DNA of 60,467 nucleotides from contig NZ_LGDW01000360.1 of assembly GCF_001280005.1 (NCBI RefSeq), positions 1 to 60,467 on the forward strand, in the 5' to 3' direction. The notes under the pieces were generated by a model. That model saw only the letters and a list, made by a program, of their open reading frames with translations. It was not told the origin of the DNA and did not search any database. This stretch comes from Streptomyces sp. NRRL WC-3618. Lineage in GTDB: Bacteria > Actinomycetota > Actinomycetes > Streptomycetales > Streptomycetaceae. The translations under genes were made by a program, and so were the position numbers. Positions within the stretch are counted from its first letter, which is position 1. Each line of letters starts with the position of its first letter. Shown here piece by piece: positions 36,976 to 46,464 of this stretch.

Positions 36976-37101
36976 CCGGTCCGGGTGCCTGACGTCCGGG
37001 CCTCGCGGAGTGGGCCGGTGGACGCGCGCGTACCCGTAAGGCGTCCGTGTGCCCCGCTGCCCTCCGCAAGGCCCCGTGCCGAGCGAGGGAGAGCCCCCCT
37101 A

Positions 37102-39468
37102 GTGACCATCGCGCCAGCCGAACCGGCTTCAGCGACCCCAGTGGCCCCGGTCGAGACGGACGGTCCCGGTACCGCCCTGCTCCGGACCCTGACCGAGCTG
37201 ACCGCCGACCTCCCCGACACCGACCCCGGCCGGGTCGCCGCAGCCGCGCTGCGCGGGCGGTCCGCGCGGGCCGACATGTCGGAGCTGCGCGAGCTGGCCA
37301 CCGAGGCGGCGGCCGGCCTCATCTCCGAGGACCCCGCCTACTCCCGGCTGGCCGCCCGGCTGCTGACCGTCACCATCGCCGAGGAGGCCGCCTCACAGGG
37401 CGTCACCTCCTTCACCGAGTCGGTCGCGGTCGGACACCGGGAGGGTCTGATCGCTGACCGCACCGCCGAGTTCGTCCGGCTGCACGCGGACCGTCTGAAC
37501 TCCCTGATCGACGTCGAGGGCGACGACCGCTTCGGGTACTTCGGGCTGCGGACCCTCCACAGCCGGTACCTGCTGCGCCACCCGATCACCCGCCGGGTCA
37601 TCGAGACGCCCCAGCACTTCATGCTGCGGGTCGCGAGCGGTCTGGCGGAGGACGAGACACCCCGCGCCCTCGAAGAAGTCGCCGCGCTCTACCGGCTGAT
37701 GAGCCGCCTCGACTACCTCCCCTCCTCCCCCACCCTCTTCAACTCCGGTACGCGGCACCCCCAGATGTCGTCCTGCTACCTCCTCGACTCCCCCCTCGAC
37801 GAGCTGGACTCCATCTACGACCGCTACCACCAGGTCGCCCGCCTCTCCAAGCACGCCGGCGGCATCGGTCTCTCGTACTCCCGGATCCGCAGCCGCGGTT
37901 CGCTGATCCGCGGCACCAACGGGCACTCCAACGGCATCGTGCCGTTCCTGAAGACGCTGGACGCCTCCGTCGCCGCCGTGAACCAGGGCGGCCGGCGCAA
38001 GGGCGCGGCCGCGGTCTACCTGGAGACCTGGCACTCCGACATCGAGGAGTTCCTGGAGCTGCGCGACAACACGGGTGAGGACGCCCGGCGTACGCACAAC
38101 CTGAACCTCGCGCACTGGATCCCGGACGAGTTCATGCGCCGGGTGGACTCGGACGCGCTCTGGTCGCTCTTCTCCCCCTCCGACGTGCCCGAACTGGTCG
38201 ACCTGTGGGGCGCGGAGTTCGACGCCGCCTACCGCAAGGCCGAGGCCTCCGGGCTCGCCCGCAGGACCATCCCGGCCCGCGATCTGTACGGCCGCATGAT
38301 GCGGACGCTCGCGCAGACCGGCCAGGGCTGGATGACCTTCAAGGACGCGGCCAACCGCACCGCCAACCAGACGGCCGAGCCGGGCAGTGTCGTCCACTCG
38401 TCGAACCTGTGCACCGAGATCCTTGAGGTCACGGACGACGGGGAGACGGCGGTCTGCAACCTGGGTTCCGTGAACCTGGGCGCGTTCGTCGTCGACGGGG
38501 ACATCGACTGGGAGCGGCTGGACGAGACGGTCCGTACCGCCGTCACCTTCCTCGACCGGGTCGTCGACATCAACTTCTACCCGACCGAGCAGGCGGGCCG
38601 CTCGAACGCGCGCTGGCGCCCGGTCGGCCTGGGCGCGATGGGCCTCCAGGACGTCTTCTTCAAGCTGCGGGTCCCCTTCGACTCGCCCGAGGCCAAGGCC
38701 CTCTCCACGCGCATCGCCGAGCGCGTCATGCTCGCCGCGTACGAGGCCTCCGCCGCCCTCGCCGAGCGCAACGGGCCGCTGCCGGCCTGGGAGAAGACGC
38801 GTACGGCCCGGGGTGTGCTGCACCCCGACCACTACGACGTGGAGCTGAACTGGCCCGAGCGCTGGTCGGCGCTGCGGGAACGCATCGCCACGACCGGGAT
38901 GCGCAACTCCCTGCTCCTGGCGATCGCGCCCACCGCCACGATCGCCTCGATCGCCGGTGTGTACGAGTGCATCGAGCCGCAGGTGTCCAACCTGTTCAAG
39001 CGCGAGACGCTGTCCGGCGAGTTCCTCCAGGTCAACTCGTACCTGGTACGGGAGCTCAAGGACCTCGGCGTGTGGGACGCCCGCACCCGTGAGGCGCTGC
39101 GCGAGTCGAACGGCTCGGTGCAGGACTTCGCCTGGATCCCGGCCGACGTACGCGCCCTGTACCGCACGGCGTGGGAGATCCCGCAGCGCGGACTCATCGA
39201 CATGGCCGCCGCCCGGACCCCGTTCCTGGACCAGGCGCAGTCCCTGAACCTGTTCCTGGAGACGCCGACCATCGGCAAGCTCTCCTCGATGTACGCGTAC
39301 GCCTGGAAGTCGGGCCTGAAGACGACGTACTACCTGCGCTCCCGCCCGGCGACCCGCATCGCCCGCGCGGCACAGGCGCAAGCACCGATCCCCGCGCAGC
39401 AGCCGACCCCCGAAGAGGCCGTCGCCTGCTCCCTGGAAAACCCCGAGTCCTGCGAGGCCTGCCAGTAA
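37102..39468 (+). CDS. nrdA: Class Ia ribonucleotide reductase alpha subunit
   Basis: Large catalytic subunit of 788 residues that reduces ribonucleotides. Active-site strands include MSSCYLLDSPLDELDSIYD and SNLCTEILEVTDDGETAVCNLGSVNLGAF with the Asn-Cys-Glu triad; the radical-transfer tail and C-terminal redox pair CEAC are present at the very end. GTG 37102 (VTIAPAEPASATP) follows GAGGGAG; the frame to 36832 lies in the riboswitch and is not coding. Its stop overlaps the nrdB start by one base (TAATG). Control by NrdR boxes and B12 riboswitch is strongly suggested by the leader. Confidence 0.97.
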   Translation: MTIAPAEPASATPVAPVETDGPGTALLRTLTELTADLPDTDPGRVAAAALRGRSARADMSELRELATEAAAGLISEDPAYSRLAARLLTVTIAEEAASQGVTSFTESVAVGHREGLIADRTAEFVRLHADRLNSLIDVEGDDRFGYFGLRTLHSRYLLRHPITRRVIETPQHFMLRVASGLAEDETPRALEEVAALYRLMSRLDYLPSSPTLFNSGTRHPQMSSCYLLDSPLDELDSIYDRYHQVARLSKHAGGIGLSYSRIRSRGSLIRGTNGHSNGIVPFLKTLDASVAAVNQGGRRKGAAAVYLETWHSDIEEFLELRDNTGEDARRTHNLNLAHWIPDEFMRRVDSDALWSLFSPSDVPELVDLWGAEFDAAYRKAEASGLARRTIPARDLYGRMMRTLAQTGQGWMTFKDAANRTANQTAEPGSVVHSSNLCTEILEVTDDGETAVCNLGSVNLGAFVVDGDIDWERLDETVRTAVTFLDRVVDINFYPTEQAGRSNARWRPVGLGAMGLQDVFFKLRVPFDSPEAKALSTRIAERVMLAAYEASAALAERNGPLPAWEKTRTARGVLHPDHYDVELNWPERWSALRERIATTGMRNSLLLAIAPTATIASIAGVYECIEPQVSNLFKRETLSGEFLQVNSYLVRELKDLGVWDARTREALRESNGSVQDFAWIPADVRALYRTAWEIPQRGLIDMAAARTPFLDQAQSLNLFLETPTIGKLSSMYAYAWKSGLKTTYYLRSRPATRIARAAQAQAPIPAQQPTPEEAVACSLENPESCEACQ

Positions 39469-40487
39469 TGAGCACCACCCACTCCGACAAGAACCTGCTC
39501 GACCCGGGCTTCGAACTCACCCTGCGCCCCATGCGCTACCCGGACTTCTACGAGCGCTACCGGGACGCCATCAAGAACACCTGGACCGTCGAGGAGGTCG
39601 ACCTCCACTCGGACGTCGCCGACCTGGCGAAGCTGTCCGAGGGCGAGCAGCACATGATCGGCCGGCTGGTCGCGTTCTTCGCGACGGGCGACTCGATCGT
39701 CTCGAACAACCTGGTGCTCACGCTCTACAAGCACATCAACTCCCCCGAGGCGCGGCTGTACCTGAGCCGCCAGCTGTTCGAGGAGGCCGTGCACGTCCAG
39801 TTCTATCTGACGCTGCTGGACACCTACCTGCCCGATCCGGCCGACCGGGCGGCGGCCTTCGACGCGGTGGAGAACATCCCGTCCATCCGCGAGAAGGCCG
39901 AGTTCTGCTTCAAGTGGATCAACGAGGTCGAGAAGCTCGACCGCCTGGAGACCCAGGCCGACCGCCGCCGTTTCCTGCTCAACCTCATCTGCTTCGCCGC
40001 GTGCATCGAGGGCCTGTTCTTCTACGGGGCCTTCGCGTACGTCTACTGGTTCCGCAGCCGGGGTCTGCTGCACGGTCTGGCAACCGGCACGAACTGGGTC
40101 TTCCGGGACGAGACGATGCACATGAGCTTCGCGTTCGAGGTCGTCGACACCGTCCGCAAGGAGGAGCCGGAGCTGTTCGACGAGCGGCTTCAGCAAGAGG
40201 TGACCGACATGATGCGGGAGGCGGTGGCGGCGGAGCTCCAGTTCGGCCGCGACCTGTGCGGGGACGGGCTCCCGGGCATGAACACCGAGTCGATGCGCCA
40301 GTACCTGGAGTGTGTCGCCGACCAGCGCCTGGCCCGCCTGGGCTTCGCGCCGGTGTACGGCTCCGAGAACCCCTTCTCCTTCATGGAGCTGCAAGGGGTC
40401 CAGGAGCTGACCAACTTCTTCGAGCGCCGTCCGTCGGCGTACCAGGTGGCGGTGGAGGGCTCGGTGTCGTTCGACGACGAGTTCTGA
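39468..40487 (+). CDS. nrdB: Class Ia ribonucleotide reductase beta subunit
   Basis: Radical-generating diiron subunit of 339 residues. Iron ligands and radical tyrosine appear in the stretch QLFEEAVHVQFYLTLLDTYL (E, H and Y spaced as in NrdB), with the second metal set in FAACIEGLFFYGAF and FRDETMHMSFAFEV. The C-terminal VAVEGSVSFDDEF would bind the alpha subunit. ATG 39468 shares its A with the nrdA stop. Confidence 0.97.
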   Translation: MSTTHSDKNLLDPGFELTLRPMRYPDFYERYRDAIKNTWTVEEVDLHSDVADLAKLSEGEQHMIGRLVAFFATGDSIVSNNLVLTLYKHINSPEARLYLSRQLFEEAVHVQFYLTLLDTYLPDPADRAAAFDAVENIPSIREKAEFCFKWINEVEKLDRLETQADRRRFLLNLICFAACIEGLFFYGAFAYVYWFRSRGLLHGLATGTNWVFRDETMHMSFAFEVVDTVRKEEPELFDERLQQEVTDMMREAVAAELQFGRDLCGDGLPGMNTESMRQYLECVADQRLARLGFAPVYGSENPFSFMELQGVQELTNFFERRPSAYQVAVEGSVSFDDEF

Positions 40488-40499
40488 TCCGGTCGACGC

Positions 40500-40718
40500 T
40501 CACGCCGCCCGGATCACGTCCCGGGCGGTGATGGCCGGGCGGACCCGGGCCGCCCGGTCGGCGTCCTGGGCCTGCCGGGCCTGCTCGGCCTCGCGCAGTT
40601 GGCGATCGATGCGCCGGTCGCGGGCCAGGCCGAGCAGGGCCGGGAGGGCGAGGGTCACGAAGATCGCGACGACGAAGAGCGTTCCGACGATGTTGTCCGT
40701 TGCTGTGTTCATGGACAT
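40500..40718 (-). CDS. Small single-pass membrane protein between nrdB and nrdS
   Basis: A 72-residue product (MSMNTATDNIVGTLFVVAIFVTLALPALLGLARDRRIDRQ...) with one transmembrane helix and a charged, Arg/Glu/Gln-rich cytoplasmic tail. ATG 40718 has AGGAC seven bases upstream. It is antisense-oriented within the nrd locus and its 3' end lies 12 bases from the nrdB stop. A GC-rich hairpin at its own 3' end (40505-40528) may terminate nrdB. Unknown function. Confidence 0.7.
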   Translation of the reverse strand: MSMNTATDNIVGTLFVVAIFVTLALPALLGLARDRRIDRQLREAEQARQAQDADRAARVRPAITARDVIRAA

Positions 40719-40805
40719 CAGTCTTGTCCTGAACACTCCTGGCCGTCAGTGGCAGGACTGCCGCACACCATCGATTTCCTGCCAATGCCGCGGCATACTG
40801 GGACC

Positions 40806-41768
40806 ATGCTCGAAAACGTGGCCGTCGCGCTGCTCGACGGCGTGAACCCCTTCGAACTCGGCGTCGTCTGCGAGGTCTTCGGCCTCGACCGCAGCGACGA
40901 GGGCCTGCCCGTGTACGACTTCGCGGTCGCCTCGGCCGAGGGCCCGACGCTGACCACGCACGCGGGCTTCTCCCTGACCACGGAACACGGGCTGGAGCGT
41001 CTCGAGACGGCCGACCTGATCGCCGTACCGGCCGGCCAGACCTACGCGGCCCGCGAGTATCCGCCGGAGCTGCTGGACGCCCTGCGACGGGCCGTGGAGC
41101 GCGGCGCCCGGATCCTCAGCGTCTGCTCCGGGGCCTTCGTGCTCGCCGCCGCGGGACTGCTGGACGACCGGCGGTGCGCGGTGCACTGGCGGCACGCCGA
41201 GGAGCTGGCCAGGCGTTATCCGCGGGTCCGGGTCGAGCCGGACGTGTTGTACGTCGACGAGGGGCCGGTGATCACCTCCGCCGGGACGGCCGCCGGGATC
41301 GACGCCTGTCTGCACCTCGTACGGGAGGAGCACGGGCCCGAGGTCGCCAACGCCATCGCCCGCCGGATGGTCGTACCGCCGCACCGGGACGGCGGGCAGG
41401 CCCAGTACATCGAGCGGCCCCTGCCCCGGTCGCGGTGCGACACCGTCGGGGAGGTCCTGGTGTGGATGGAGCGCCATCTCGACGAGGAGGTGACCGTCGA
41501 GCAGCTCGCCGAGCGCGCCCACATGTCGCCCCGCACCTTCGCCCGCCGCTTCCAGCAGGAGACCGGCACCACGCCCTACCGCTGGATTCTGCGGCAACGC
41601 GTGCTGCTGGCACAGCAGTTGCTGGAGGCGACGGACGAGACGATGGACGCGATCGCCTGGCGCACCGGGTTCGGCAACGCGGCGGCGCTGCGCCACCAGT
41701 TCGTACGGTCACTGGGGACCACCCCGCAGGCGTACCGGCGTACGTTCAAGGGCCCGGAGGCCGCCTGA
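40806..41768 (+). CDS. nrdS: GlxA/AraC-family transcriptional regulator
   Basis: A 320-residue regulator: N-terminal DJ-1/PfpI-like domain (VAVALLDGVNPFELGVVCEVFGLDR; the elbow Cys in LSVCSGAFVLAAAGLLDD) and C-terminal AraC domain with two helix-turn-helix motifs (VEQLAERAHMSPRTFARRFQQETGTTPYRWILRQR; IAWRTGFGNAAALRHQF). In S. coelicolor an AraC-like gene nrdS is part of the nrdABS transcript; the position fits, though a gap and an opposing small gene separate it from nrdB here. Target genes unknown. Confidence 0.9.
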   Translation: MLENVAVALLDGVNPFELGVVCEVFGLDRSDEGLPVYDFAVASAEGPTLTTHAGFSLTTEHGLERLETADLIAVPAGQTYAAREYPPELLDALRRAVERGARILSVCSGAFVLAAAGLLDDRRCAVHWRHAEELARRYPRVRVEPDVLYVDEGPVITSAGTAAGIDACLHLVREEHGPEVANAIARRMVVPPHRDGGQAQYIERPLPRSRCDTVGEVLVWMERHLDEEVTVEQLAERAHMSPRTFARRFQQETGTTPYRWILRQRVLLAQQLLEATDETMDAIAWRTGFGNAAALRHQFVRSLGTTPQAYRRTFKGPEAA

Positions 41769-41797
41769 GCGTACGCCTGTACCGCCGTCGGACCCCT

Positions 41798-43168
41798 TCA
41801 GCGCGGGGTCGCCCGCAGCAGCATCCGGTCCGGGTGCAGGGTGATGCCCACGCGCACCGCGTCGCGTGATCCGGGCACCCGTTCGAACCGCCACTTCCTG
41901 GCCATCTCTGCCGTGAGGATGGTCAGCATGGCCATCGAGAAGTGATCACTGGGGCACTTGCGGTTGCCCACGCCGAACGGCGTCATCGCGTACTTGGGCA
42001 GGTCCTTGACGGGTTCCGGAAGCCAGCGGTCGGGGTCGAACTCGGTGTTCCGCTCGTACGAACGCGGATCGCGCTGTATCGCGTACGGGCTGTACACGAG
42101 ATCGGCACCGGCCGGAATCCGATAGCCGCCCAGCTCGGTGTCGGCCACCGCCCGGCGCGTCAATATCCAGACGGGCGGCTGCAAACGCATCGTCTCGACG
42201 ATGACATTGTTCGTGTGCGCCAGCTTGTGGACGTCCTCGAATGCGACCGGCCGGTCGCCCCCGACGGATTCGGCCTCCTCGGCCACCTTGTTGGCGTGCT
42301 CCGGATGTTCGGCGAGGACCTGGAGCAACGACATGATCGTGGAGGCGACGGTTTCGGCACCCGGGGTGACTATGGCGACGACCTGATCATGGATCTCCTG
42401 TTCGCCTATGGGGTCGCCATTCTCGTTCTTCGCCGTCAGCAACGCCGTCAGCAAATCGTCCGGATTTTGACCGGATGCGCGGCGTTCGGCCACGATCTCG
42501 TCGACGACGAGATGCATATCGGCCAGGGCCCGGTTGAATTTGCGGTTGGCCGGAAGCGGAAGCCGGTAGAGCGGTCCCGCCGGGATCACCATGCGCCGGT
42601 ACATCCCCAGGAACACCGTGGCGAGCGCGTCGCACAGCCGTTCGGCGCGCTCGTCCATGTAGTCGCCGCGCAGCAGACAGCGGGCCGCGATGCGCACGGC
42701 GACCCGGAAGGACTCCGAGGTGCAGTCGATCACCGCACCGGGCCGCAGCCGCCCGGCGAACGCGCGTGCCTCCTCCACCATGATGGGCCCGTACTCGGGG
42801 AGCACGTCGAGCCTGAACGCGGGCTGGATGGTGCGCCGTTGACGCCGGTGGGTGGGCCCGTTGGCGGTGGCCACGCCCTCCTTGCCGAGCAGCCCCTCGA
42901 GGGACTCCCACAGCGGGCCGCCGATGATGTAGTCGGGGTTGAGGGCGAGTTCCCCGACCAGTGCCGGCGAGCTGGCGGCGTACACCGTCTTGGGGCCGAG
43001 TTTCAGCCGTACGACGTCGCCGTGGTCGCGGAGCCGGGCGAAGTAGCCCAGCGGGTCGCGGACCAGCTGCCAGCCGTGACCGAGAAGCGGGACGCCGCCG
43101 CCCGCGTAGGGCGGATCGGGCAGCTCCCTGACGTCGGGGGACGCGGAGCGTACTGATTCGACGGTCAT
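41798..43168 (-). CDS. cyp170A1: Cytochrome P450 CYP170A-type (albaflavenone synthase)
   Basis: Haem monooxygenase of 456 residues, expected to oxidise epi-isozizaene in two steps to the sesquiterpene antibiotic albaflavenone. The I-helix has [16 protein letters not shown], the ExxR is in [13 protein letters not shown], and the haem loop is [19 protein letters not shown]. Its ATG overlaps the cyclase stop by four bases, so both are co-translated. S. coelicolor CYP170A1 also has a minor farnesene synthase activity; whether this protein shares it cannot be seen. Confidence 0.94.
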   Translation of the reverse strand: MTVESVRSASPDVRELPDPPYAGGGVPLLGHGWQLVRDPLGYFARLRDHGDVVRLKLGPKTVYAASSPALVGELALNPDYIIGGPLWESLEGLLGKEGVATANGPTHRRQRRTIQPAFRLDVLPEYGPIMVEEARAFAGRLRPGAVIDCTSESFRVAVRIAARCLLRGDYMDERAERLCDALATVFLGMYRRMVIPAGPLYRLPLPANRKFNRALADMHLVVDEIVAERRASGQNPDDLLTALLTAKNENGDPIGEQEIHDQVVAIVTPGAETVASTIMSLLQVLAEHPEHANKVAEEAESVGGDRPVAFEDVHKLAHTNNVIVETMRLQPPVWILTRRAVADTELGGYRIPAGADLVYSPYAIQRDPRSYERNTEFDPDRWLPEPVKDLPKYAMTPFGVGNRKCPSDHFSMAMLTILTAEMARKWRFERVPGSRDAVRVGITLHPDRMLLRATPR

Positions 43169-44250
43169 TTCTCACCTGCCGCTTCGTTGTTGACGTAGGG
43201 GGGTGTCGAGCGGTCGTCCCAGTTGTCGACCATGTAGCGGCCCGACTCGTGGTGGAACCAGTAGACGGAACTGAACCAGTTCCGCATATTGCCGAGGCAG
43301 GCGATGGCGGCGCTGCTCATTTCGCGTCCCCGCACACTGCCGTCGTCGAGTGATTCGGCGAAACGGCGCGCTTCCTGTTCCGCCGCGACGAATTCGAGAA
43401 CGACGTCCTCGACTCGCTTCCTGAGTTCCGCTATGGCTTCTTCGAGTGTCAGCCTCTCGTGCCTGATGAGACTGATACCGAGATTGTGGACCTCGTCGCC
43501 CGCGATTTCCTTCGGGAATGAGCAGAGGTCGTTGTACCAGGCGGCGAATTCCTGGCTCAGCAGCGCCGCCCGATGAAATGCGGGGTTTTTCCTCACGGCG
43601 GTGGAGAGTTCGATACCCGCGCACGGTTCCAGGAGGTCGGTCCAGATCCAGTGCGCGAAGGTGAGCCGCCGCAGTTCGAGGTATTCCTCGACTTTGGGAA
43701 CGATTCCGTTTGCACGGTTGTGGAACTCGCGGTCGTACGCCTTGATCACCCCGTGGAAGTGCCGCGCGAAGCGGGCGTTCCACCTCCTGCCCAGGAACGA
43801 GTACAGCCGCAGCACGCTGTCCGCGAACCCGGCGACCAGCGGATCCCGGTGGTACAGATACAGCCCAGGAGCGTCCAGCACGGAGTGGAGCCGGTTCTTG
43901 AGGTGTCGCCAGGCAGCGGGCCGCCCGTGCACGATGTCCCGGTCGTGGCGGTCGTCCCAGACGAAGAACCAGGCACTGAAGTCCGCTATCGCCTGGAGAA
44001 CGTCGTCCGGAGCGCCGAGGTAGTAGCCGGCCATGAGGTCGGTATAGCAAAGGCCGTCGGCATATTCTTCGACCTTGTCGGCCGACATGAGGCGTTTTTC
44101 CAGCAGCCAGCTCCTGGTGTTCTCCTGCAGTCGGGGCCAATACGGGTGCAGTTGCCGGGGAAACGCCGCCTCGATCACCGGCAGAGCCAGTGACGGTGGG
44201 ATCGCTACCGCGGGTGTCGCCGGTGAGGTGCTGTATGGGAAAGCAGGCAC
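43165..44250 (-). CDS. epi-Isozizaene synthase (class I sesquiterpene cyclase)
   Basis: Cyclises farnesyl diphosphate to epi-isozizaene. The product of 361 residues has the same length as the S. coelicolor enzyme. Metal motifs: aspartate-rich [10 protein letters not shown] with Asp99 and the NSE triad in [11 protein letters not shown]. The ending [26 protein letters not shown] is near-identical to that enzyme as recalled. GTG 44250 follows GAGAGGGG by seven bases; the longer frame to 44382 is not supported. Farnesyl diphosphate must come from elsewhere. Confidence 0.96.
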   Translation of the reverse strand: MPAFPYSTSPATPAVAIPPSLALPVIEAAFPRQLHPYWPRLQENTRSWLLEKRLMSADKVEEYADGLCYTDLMAGYYLGAPDDVLQAIADFSAWFFVWDDRHDRDIVHGRPAAWRHLKNRLHSVLDAPGLYLYHRDPLVAGFADSVLRLYSFLGRRWNARFARHFHGVIKAYDREFHNRANGIVPKVEEYLELRRLTFAHWIWTDLLEPCAGIELSTAVRKNPAFHRAALLSQEFAAWYNDLCSFPKEIAGDEVHNLGISLIRHERLTLEEAIAELRKRVEDVVLEFVAAEQEARRFAESLDDGSVRGREMSSAAIACLGNMRNWFSSVYWFHHESGRYMVDNWDDRSTPPYVNNEAAGEK

Positions 44251-44470
44251 GAACAAACCCCTCTCAGCCGCGAGTTGGCGCGACACCCCTCCCTCTGTGC
44301 CGGGCGTGCGCCGTTGCGTATCCCCGCACTTCCCATTCAGCACTACAACTGACCATTCTGGGAACGGATTTGCTTCCTTCACTACCCCAAGCTGCCGAGA
44401 ATCCCCTCACGCCTGACTGGTTCTGGATCACCAGGAGGACACTTGGGTCCGACTCTCGATCGGACGTACG

Positions 44471-44517
44471 ACACGAACACGAACGGCCCCTGGGTCAGGG
44501 GCCGTTCGTGTTCGTGT
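44471..44517. terminator. Very strong hairpin terminator after def
   Basis: A perfect 22-bp stem and 3-base loop (left arm 44471-44492, right arm 44496-44517) sits 13 bases past the def stop and insulates the terpene genes from def transcription. Confidence 0.9.
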
Positions 44518-44530
44518 GCCTCAGGAGTTC

Positions 44531-45181
44531 TCAGTCGTTCGCGACCACGGGGTAGCGGGGCTCGTTCTCGGCCATCTGCCGCAGGGCGTCCTTGCGCTCG
44601 CGCTTGGAGAGCCGGTCGATGTACAGGTAGCCGTACAGGTGATCGGTCTCATGCTGCAAACAGCGCGCGAAGTACCCGGTGCCCCGCACCTTGATCGGGT
44701 TGCCCTTCTCGTCCTGCCCGGTCACCTCGGCGTAGTCGGGCCGGGCGAGCGGCGCGTACGCGGTCGGCACGGAGAGGCAGCCCTCGTTGCTGTCGTCCAG
44801 CCGGCGCCGGTCTGCGGGCAGCTCGACCAGCTTCGGGTTGCAGATGACGCCGGTGTGCCGGGTGCCCTCGTCGTCCGGGCAGTCGTAGATGAAGACCTTC
44901 AGGTCGACGCCGACCTGGTTGGCGGCCAGGCCCACGCCCTCGGCGGTGCGCTGGCTGGCGAACATGTCCGCGACGAGCTGGTCCAGCTCCGCGCCGAACT
45001 CGGTGACGTCCTGGCACTCCTTGTGCAGCACCGGGTTTCCGACGACCGTGATGGGCCGCGAGGTCCCCCGCTCGCGCCAGGCGGCCTCACGCTCCTCGCC
45101 GTCCTCGGTGTCGATGACGAATCCCTCGTCGTCCACGGGAAGCACGCCCACGTGCTGCTGATCGGTGTCCTGCTGCGCCAT
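44531..45181 (-). CDS. def: Peptide deformylase
   Basis: Removes the formyl group from nascent N-termini. The 216-residue protein shows all three motifs: [10 protein letters not shown] (motif 1), EGCLSVP (motif 2, metal Cys) and QHETDHLYG (motif 3, HExxH type). An N-terminal extension of about 40 acidic residues precedes the fold. ATG 45181 ([12 protein letters not shown]). It lies upstream of the terpene genes, separated by a strong terminator. Confidence 0.97.
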   Translation of the reverse strand: MAQQDTDQQHVGVLPVDDEGFVIDTEDGEEREAAWRERGTSRPITVVGNPVLHKECQDVTEFGAELDQLVADMFASQRTAEGVGLAANQVGVDLKVFIYDCPDDEGTRHTGVICNPKLVELPADRRRLDDSNEGCLSVPTAYAPLARPDYAEVTGQDEKGNPIKVRGTGYFARCLQHETDHLYGYLYIDRLSKRERKDALRQMAENEPRYPVVAND

Positions 45182-45238
45182 GCCGACGTATGCCTTCCTA
45201 CAAAAACCGGGGAGAGTTGCGAATACAGCGTACGGGCA

Positions 45239-45296
45239 GCGCCCCGCAGGGGCGCGCCCGTAGGGGCGCGGGGAACTGCGCGACCAGCCACGACGA
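45239..45296. repeat. Dispersed intergenic repeat (GCGCGACCAGCCACGACG type), copy 1
   Basis: A hairpin GCGCCCC-GCA-GGGGCGC (45239-45255) is followed by GGGGCGCGGGGAACTGCG and CGACCAGCCACGACG. The 18-base core GCGCGACCAGCCACGACG recurs at about 55524-55541. This element type is common between Streptomyces genes. Confidence 0.75.
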
Positions 45297-45326
45297 ACCC
45301 GCAGCCGAATACGGTCCGCGCACCCC

Positions 45327-46307
45327 CTAACAAACCTCTTCCAGATCCCGCCAATCCCGAGTCTCCGGACTGTCAGCCACCCACCCGTCCAGCAACCCCC
45401 TCACCAACGAAGCCGGGGCAGCAATGCCACACTCCCGCTCAGGCGCCCAGAACTGCCCGTCCGTACGATGCCCCAGCGGCCCGGGATGCCCCGGCTCACT
45501 GTGATCGTGCGGATCAAGATGCTCCCCGTCCCCCTCGTCGGACGGCATACGCGACTCCGAGCACATGCGGCACAGCAACCGCACCGACGACGACCAGTCC
45601 TCCGCCGCGAACCCGGCGTCGGACGCCAGCCGCTCCAGGGCGTCCCGGTCGTCCTCGGACGCGGCCTCCAGGAGGACCACCCAGGTGGGCACCGGCGAGG
45701 GCGCCCACAGCTCGATCTCGTCGAAGACGGGGTAGGAGTGCCCGGCCGCGGTGGTCCGCTCGCCGTGGGGCACCCCGTCGTGCAGCACGACCTCGCCCCA
45801 GCGCCGCCCGGAGGACGGCAGCGGAATCGACAGCACCTCGATACGGGCGGGGTCGAGCCGTCGCCCCCACACGACCTCGGCCTCACCTTCCGGCGACAGC
45901 CGTACGGCCGCGCTGCCCAGGTCCATCCCGGCGGGCTCACCGGCGGCCGTCGCACCGCCGGGCACCCGCAACCCGTACGCCTGCCAGGCCCGCCGGGCCA
46001 GCGGCCAGTCCTGGAGGGCGGTGGCCGCGATGCCCACGTTCCACCAATCGGGGGCCCCGGTCTCCCGGTCGAGCAGCGCGACGGCGCGCAGACCGGCCGC
46101 CCGGGCCTGCTCCCAGTCGTGCCGGAACTTGTGCAGCAGGGCCAGATTGAACCAGGACTCGGACAGCCAGGGTTCAAGATCGGCGGCACGTGTCAGCAAC
46201 GCGCCCGCGTCCTCGTACCGCCCGTCGCCGATCAGCGTGAACGCGCGATCGGTGGCCTGCCGCCATGAGGCGGAGGGCCGGTGCCGCCCCTTGCCGAAGA
46301 TCCTCAC
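45327..46307 (-). CDS. Tetratricopeptide-repeat protein
   Basis: A 326-residue protein; the N-terminal third (about residues 15-110) has TPR-like helices ([40 protein letters not shown]), followed by a beta-rich domain and a C-terminal region with two Cys ([12 protein letters not shown]). GTG 46307 after GGCGGGAATC is chosen; the frame opens at 46409. It lies 157 bases downstream of the HD protein gene on the same strand. Partners unknown. Confidence 0.82.
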   Translation of the reverse strand: MRIFGKGRHRPSASWRQATDRAFTLIGDGRYEDAGALLTRAADLEPWLSESWFNLALLHKFRHDWEQARAAGLRAVALLDRETGAPDWWNVGIAATALQDWPLARRAWQAYGLRVPGGATAAGEPAGMDLGSAAVRLSPEGEAEVVWGRRLDPARIEVLSIPLPSSGRRWGEVVLHDGVPHGERTTAAGHSYPVFDEIELWAPSPVPTWVVLLEAASEDDRDALERLASDAGFAAEDWSSSVRLLCRMCSESRMPSDEGDGEHLDPHDHSEPGHPGPLGHRTDGQFWAPERECGIAAPASLVRGLLDGWVADSPETRDWRDLEEVC

Positions 46308-46464
46308 GATTCCCGCCTGCCAGTGCCGTGGAGTGGGCCGGCTTCTGCCCCCGTACAGCCTCTCCCTCGCATCCAACCACGGACCGCTGGAGGGGCGCTC
46401 ATTACCCATGGGTTACCCAACCCGGGGCAGCGTAAGACCGTCCATCCCTGTCCCACCACCACCT

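Noticed and set aside
41798..44250. A larger terpene biosynthetic gene cluster
   Set aside because: The flanking genes (def, nrdS) are housekeeping or unrelated, and the two-gene albaflavenone unit is complete on its own.
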